Of a stretch of 9,807 nt of DNA, positions 7,496 to 9,807 are shown one piece after another. Numbering within the stretch: position 1 is the stretch's first letter; each line of letters opens with the position of its first letter. The stretch comes from JAFDZV01 sp966128725. Lineage in GTDB: Bacteria > Bacteroidota > Ignavibacteria > OLB7. The stretch lies in NCBI GenBank assembly GCA_966128725.1, contig CBHYLN010000167.1, forward strand, positions 1-9,807, given 5' to 3'. The position numbers and the translations under genes are program-made. Below the pieces are notes generated by a model. The model worked only from the letters and a program-made list of their open reading frames with translations, did no database searches and was not told the DNA's origin.

Positions 7496-8416
7496 ATGAA
7501 ACGAGTTCTATCACTGCTCCCCAGCGCCACCGAGATCGTCTATCGGCTGGGCGCCGCCGACGCGCTTGTGGGCGTTACGCACGAATGCGATTTCCCGGCG
7601 GAGGCGCTCGGCAAGCCGCGTGTTACCGAGGCTCGGATCGATCCCTCGATGCAAAGCGAGACGATCGACGCGCTGGTGCGCGAGCAACTTGATTCGGCCG
7701 GCTCGTTGTACACGCTCCGCATGGATATCGTGCGCGAGCTGCGGCCACAGGTGGTGCTTACACAGCAGCTTTGCACCGTATGCGCCGTAGGCTACGAAAC
7801 CGTGCACGCCGCGATGCGAACCCTGCCACAGCCGCCGCAGGTGATCAACCTGGAACCGGCCACGCTGAACGACGTGCTGCAAACACACGTCGCGATCGGC
7901 GAACTGCTTGGCCTTGGCGATCGCGCTGCCGAGGTTGTCGCCGAGCTGCGCGCGCAACTGGAGCGCATACCCGGTATCACCCCGGCGCCGCGCGTGCTGC
8001 TGCTGGAGTGGCTTGCCCCGCCGTTCTCGGCCGGGCACTGGATGGGCGACCTCGTTGAGGCCGCAGGCGCGCAGCCGGTCCTTGCCGATCGTGGCACATA
8101 CTCCAGGCAGCTCGCGTGGGATGCCATCGCCGAAGCCGTGTTCGATGTCGTGGTCATCTCCTGCTGCGGCTTCAGCGTGGAACGCGCCATGCAGGATGTG
8201 CTTGCCAGCGGCGAGCTGCGCAAGGTGCTGGCCGGCCGGCCGGGCGTACGCGTTATCGTGTTCGACGGCAACCACTTCTTCAGCCGCCCCGGCCCGCGCC
8301 TTGCCGAAAGCGCCGAGCTGCTGAACAAGGCGCTGCGCGGGATACCTTCGGCGGATTCCGGCGCGTCCATCGCCGACGCGTACCGCGAGCTTCAGCCGGG
8401 ACAAATCCTCGCCTGA
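7496..8416 (+). CDS. Cobalamin-binding-type (BtuF-like) substrate-binding protein without signal peptide
   Basis: The 306 residues match the BtuF/helical-backbone periplasmic-binding fold, in the branch often annotated as cobalamin-binding protein. Landmarks: SLLPSATEIVYRLGA (6-20), GVTHECDFP (26-34), LTQQLCTVCAVG (88-99), EWLAPPFSAGHW (171-182), SCCGF (222-226) and DGNHFFSRPGPRL (257-269). The protein starts directly at the first beta-strand (MKRVLSLLPSATE), with no signal peptide or lipobox, so it is probably cytoplasmic. That is unusual for a transporter partner but common in this branch. No ABC permease or ATPase gene is nearby. Conserved-looking Cys and His residues (H29, C31, C93, C96, H181, C223, H260) could bind a corrinoid or metal; the ligand is inference. 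The frame is open upstream to 7220, but homology begins at 7496. AAAGG lies only 1 nt before the ATG. It diverges from yqeY and converges on the MFS gene. Confidence 0.85.
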   Translation: MKRVLSLLPSATEIVYRLGAADALVGVTHECDFPAEALGKPRVTEARIDPSMQSETIDALVREQLDSAGSLYTLRMDIVRELRPQVVLTQQLCTVCAVGYETVHAAMRTLPQPPQVINLEPATLNDVLQTHVAIGELLGLGDRAAEVVAELRAQLERIPGITPAPRVLLLEWLAPPFSAGHWMGDLVEAAGAQPVLADRGTYSRQLAWDAIAEAVFDVVVISCCGFSVERAMQDVLASGELRKVLAGRPGVRVIVFDGNHFFSRPGPRLAESAELLNKALRGIPSADSGASIADAYRELQPGQILA

Positions 8417-8474
8417 GAGCCGCACACCTGGTCCGCATGTCAGCGCCAGCACTTGAGGGCCACTACGGCACGAT

Positions 8475-8490
8475 GCGCGTTACACCGCGC
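8475..8490. terminator. Weak hairpin between convergent genes
   Basis: GCGCG and CGCGC flank a 6-nt loop that contains the stop codon of the minus-strand MFS gene. It lies about 60 bp after the end of the btuF-like gene. No T-run follows on either strand, so a role as a two-way terminator is only possible. The rest of the 63-bp convergent gap (8417-8479) shows nothing recognisable. Confidence 0.2.
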
Positions 8491-9745
8491 CGGCCGGTTC
8501 GGCCATCGCGGAATGGGCTTCCTGCTGCGCTGTTGCCGGCTCGGCATCCTGCGCCGCGCCACGGTTCCACAACGACAGCAGCACGCCGATCAGCGCGAAA
8601 CCGCCGGCGGTAAGGCCGTACAGCTTCAGCAGATTATGCTCGATCAGATACCCGGCCACCAGCGGCCCAAGGATCTGCGCTATGCTCTGCAATGACTGGC
8701 TTACCCCCAGCGCCGCGCCCTGTTCGGCCCGGCCCACCGAGCGCGTAAGCAGCGTGGTAAGCGCGGGGCGCGTTACCGCCGAACCAAACGAGCTGATCAC
8801 GATCAGGCTCAGCAACAGCGTAAGCGTGCCGGCCCAGCCCAGCAGCGCGTATCCGATGGCCATGCCAACAAAGCCGATTGTCGCCAGCCGCATCTCGCCC
8901 AGGCTGCGGGCCAGCCGGCCAAGCAGCCCGCCCTGCACCAGCGCGCCAATCAGGCCGGAGAACGCGAACACAAAACCAACGTGCATGGCGTCGTAGCCGA
9001 ACTGCCGCTCCAGGAACAGCGCCGTGCCGCCGATCAGCGTGGAGAACGAGAGCACGAAGCAGAAGAACTCCAGCAGACGCAGGCGCGGCAGCGGCCGGCG
9101 GAAGTAGCCCAGCATTTGCTCGACGCGCCCCATCCGGCGGGCGTTGGGATCCACGTGCGGCTTGACGTCCGGCAGCAGAAACCAGGTGCAGAGAATCGAG
9201 CCAAGCGAAAGCAGCGCCGCCGCGTAGGCGGGATACTGATATCCGAACTGCGACAGAAGCCCCGACACGGCCGGGCCTACAAGGAAGCCGATGCCGAACG
9301 CCATCCCGATCAGCCCAAACGCCTTGGTGCGCTCCTCCGGCTTGGTGACATCGCTGATATAGGCCTGCGCGATGCTGAGGTTGCCGGCGGTGATGCCGTC
9401 GATGATACGCGCCACGAACAGCAGCGTAAGCGTGTGCGCAAGGCCCAGCGTTATGAAGCCGACAAACGTGCCGATCTGGCTTACCAGCAGCACCGGACGC
9501 CGCCCCACGCGATCGGAAATGCGCCCCAGGACAGGGCCGGCCACGAACTGGCAGATGGCGAACGAGGCGGCGATCATCCCCACGGTCATCGGCGAGGCGC
9601 CAAGATGCTCGGCATAGAACGGAAGCAGCGGCAACACCAGCGTGAAGCCGAACACATCCACCAGCACCACAAGGAAGATGGGCACCAGAGGCGATCGCAT
9701 CGAACCACCGGTAGGGTTCGCGCTGGGGGTTGAACGATCGTTCAT
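8480..9745 (-). CDS. MFS transporter, drug:H+ antiporter type (TetA/MdtG-like)
   Basis: This 421-residue inner-membrane protein has the 12-helix pattern of the DHA1 family of proton-driven exporters. Evidence: DVFGFTLVLPLLPFYAEHLG (30-49) at the first helix, motif A GRISDRVGRR (74-83) in the loop after helix 2, ARIIDGITAGN (112-122) in helix 4, and a motif C-like GFLVGPAVSGLL (153-164) in helix 5, the antiporter signature. A hydrophilic central loop (about 192-217) separates the halves, and the last 25 or so residues are an Ala/Gln/Glu-rich cytoplasmic tail. The substrate cannot be read from the sequence and no resistance phenotype should be assumed. The ATG at 9745 gives the longest frame. 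A second ATG at 9700 (residue 16, MRSPLVPIF) is equally plausible, because residues 1-15 are hydrophilic and their DNA holds two dyads. No clear Shine-Dalgarno precedes 9745. The gene stands alone and faces the btuF-like gene tail to tail. Confidence 0.93.
   Translation of the reverse strand: MNDRSTPSANPTGGSMRSPLVPIFLVVLVDVFGFTLVLPLLPFYAEHLGASPMTVGMIAASFAICQFVAGPVLGRISDRVGRRPVLLVSQIGTFVGFITLGLAHTLTLLFVARIIDGITAGNLSIAQAYISDVTKPEERTKAFGLIGMAFGIGFLVGPAVSGLLSQFGYQYPAYAAALLSLGSILCTWFLLPDVKPHVDPNARRMGRVEQMLGYFRRPLPRLRLLEFFCFVLSFSTLIGGTALFLERQFGYDAMHVGFVFAFSGLIGALVQGGLLGRLARSLGEMRLATIGFVGMAIGYALLGWAGTLTLLLSLIVISSFGSAVTRPALTTLLTRSVGRAEQGAALGVSQSLQSIAQILGPLVAGYLIEHNLLKLYGLTAGGFALIGVLLSLWNRGAAQDAEPATAQQEAHSAMAEPAGAV
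9701..9744 (-). promoter_or_regulatory. Two dyads at the 5' end of the MFS gene (candidate operator or leader)
   Basis: TGAACGATCGTTCA (9731-9744) is a perfect 14-bp palindrome overlapping the ATG at 9745. CGAACC (9701-9706) and GGTTCG (9715-9720) form a 6-bp dyad with 8-bp spacing just before the alternative ATG at 9700. Efflux genes are often controlled by dimeric repressors such as TetR or MarR types binding such sites, but no regulator gene is in the window. If the true start is 9700, both dyads would be untranslated. Confidence 0.3.
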
Positions 9746-9807
9746 CGGTAGTTGCTATGGTCGGAACACCCCGGGCAGGCGTTCCCAAAAGCACGACGGG
9801 GAATCTC

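Overview
This is a high-GC bacterial chromosome segment, mostly housekeeping genes, with one striking AT-rich repeat block at its left edge. MutS2 with an Smr domain, small-type PurL, a YqeY protein and a signal-less cobalamin-binding-type protein would suit Chloroflexota, Armatimonadota, Deinococcota or similar deep bacterial lineages. That placement is inference from gene families and I cannot fix the taxon. Shine-Dalgarno use is mixed: yqeY and the small zinc-ribbon gene have a clear GGAGA, while purL, mutS2 and the btuF-like gene have weak or no sites.

Layout, left to right. Positions 1-292 hold no gene. There is a 17-bp direct repeat at 1-52, then an exact tandem array of thirty 7-bp units (80-289) that abuts the purL stop codon. 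Positions 293-7302 carry five genes, all on the minus strand and so transcribed right to left: yqeY, mutS2, accC (biotin carboxylase), a 94-residue zinc-ribbon membrane protein, and purL. Gaps are 84, 39, 3 and 110 bp, so accC and the zinc-ribbon gene are tightly coupled and the whole set could be one transcript. Positions 7303-7495 are a divergent promoter region rich in inverted repeats. Next comes a plus-strand btuF-like gene (7496-8416), which converges on a minus-strand MFS exporter gene (8480-9745). The last 62 bp hold only the upstream region of that exporter.

The genes do not form one pathway. They cover purine synthesis (PurL), carboxylation of an acyl-CoA or 2-oxoacid (AccC without its partners in the window), recombination or ribosome quality control (MutS2), a tRNA-amidotransferase-like domain of unclear role (YqeY), probable corrinoid or metal binding (BtuF-like), and drug or small-molecule efflux (MFS). 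I see no complete undescribed system. The parts most worth a second look are the heptanucleotide array at the 3' end of purL, the mirror-symmetric divergent promoter between yqeY and the btuF-like gene, and the uncharacterised zinc-ribbon membrane protein coupled to accC.
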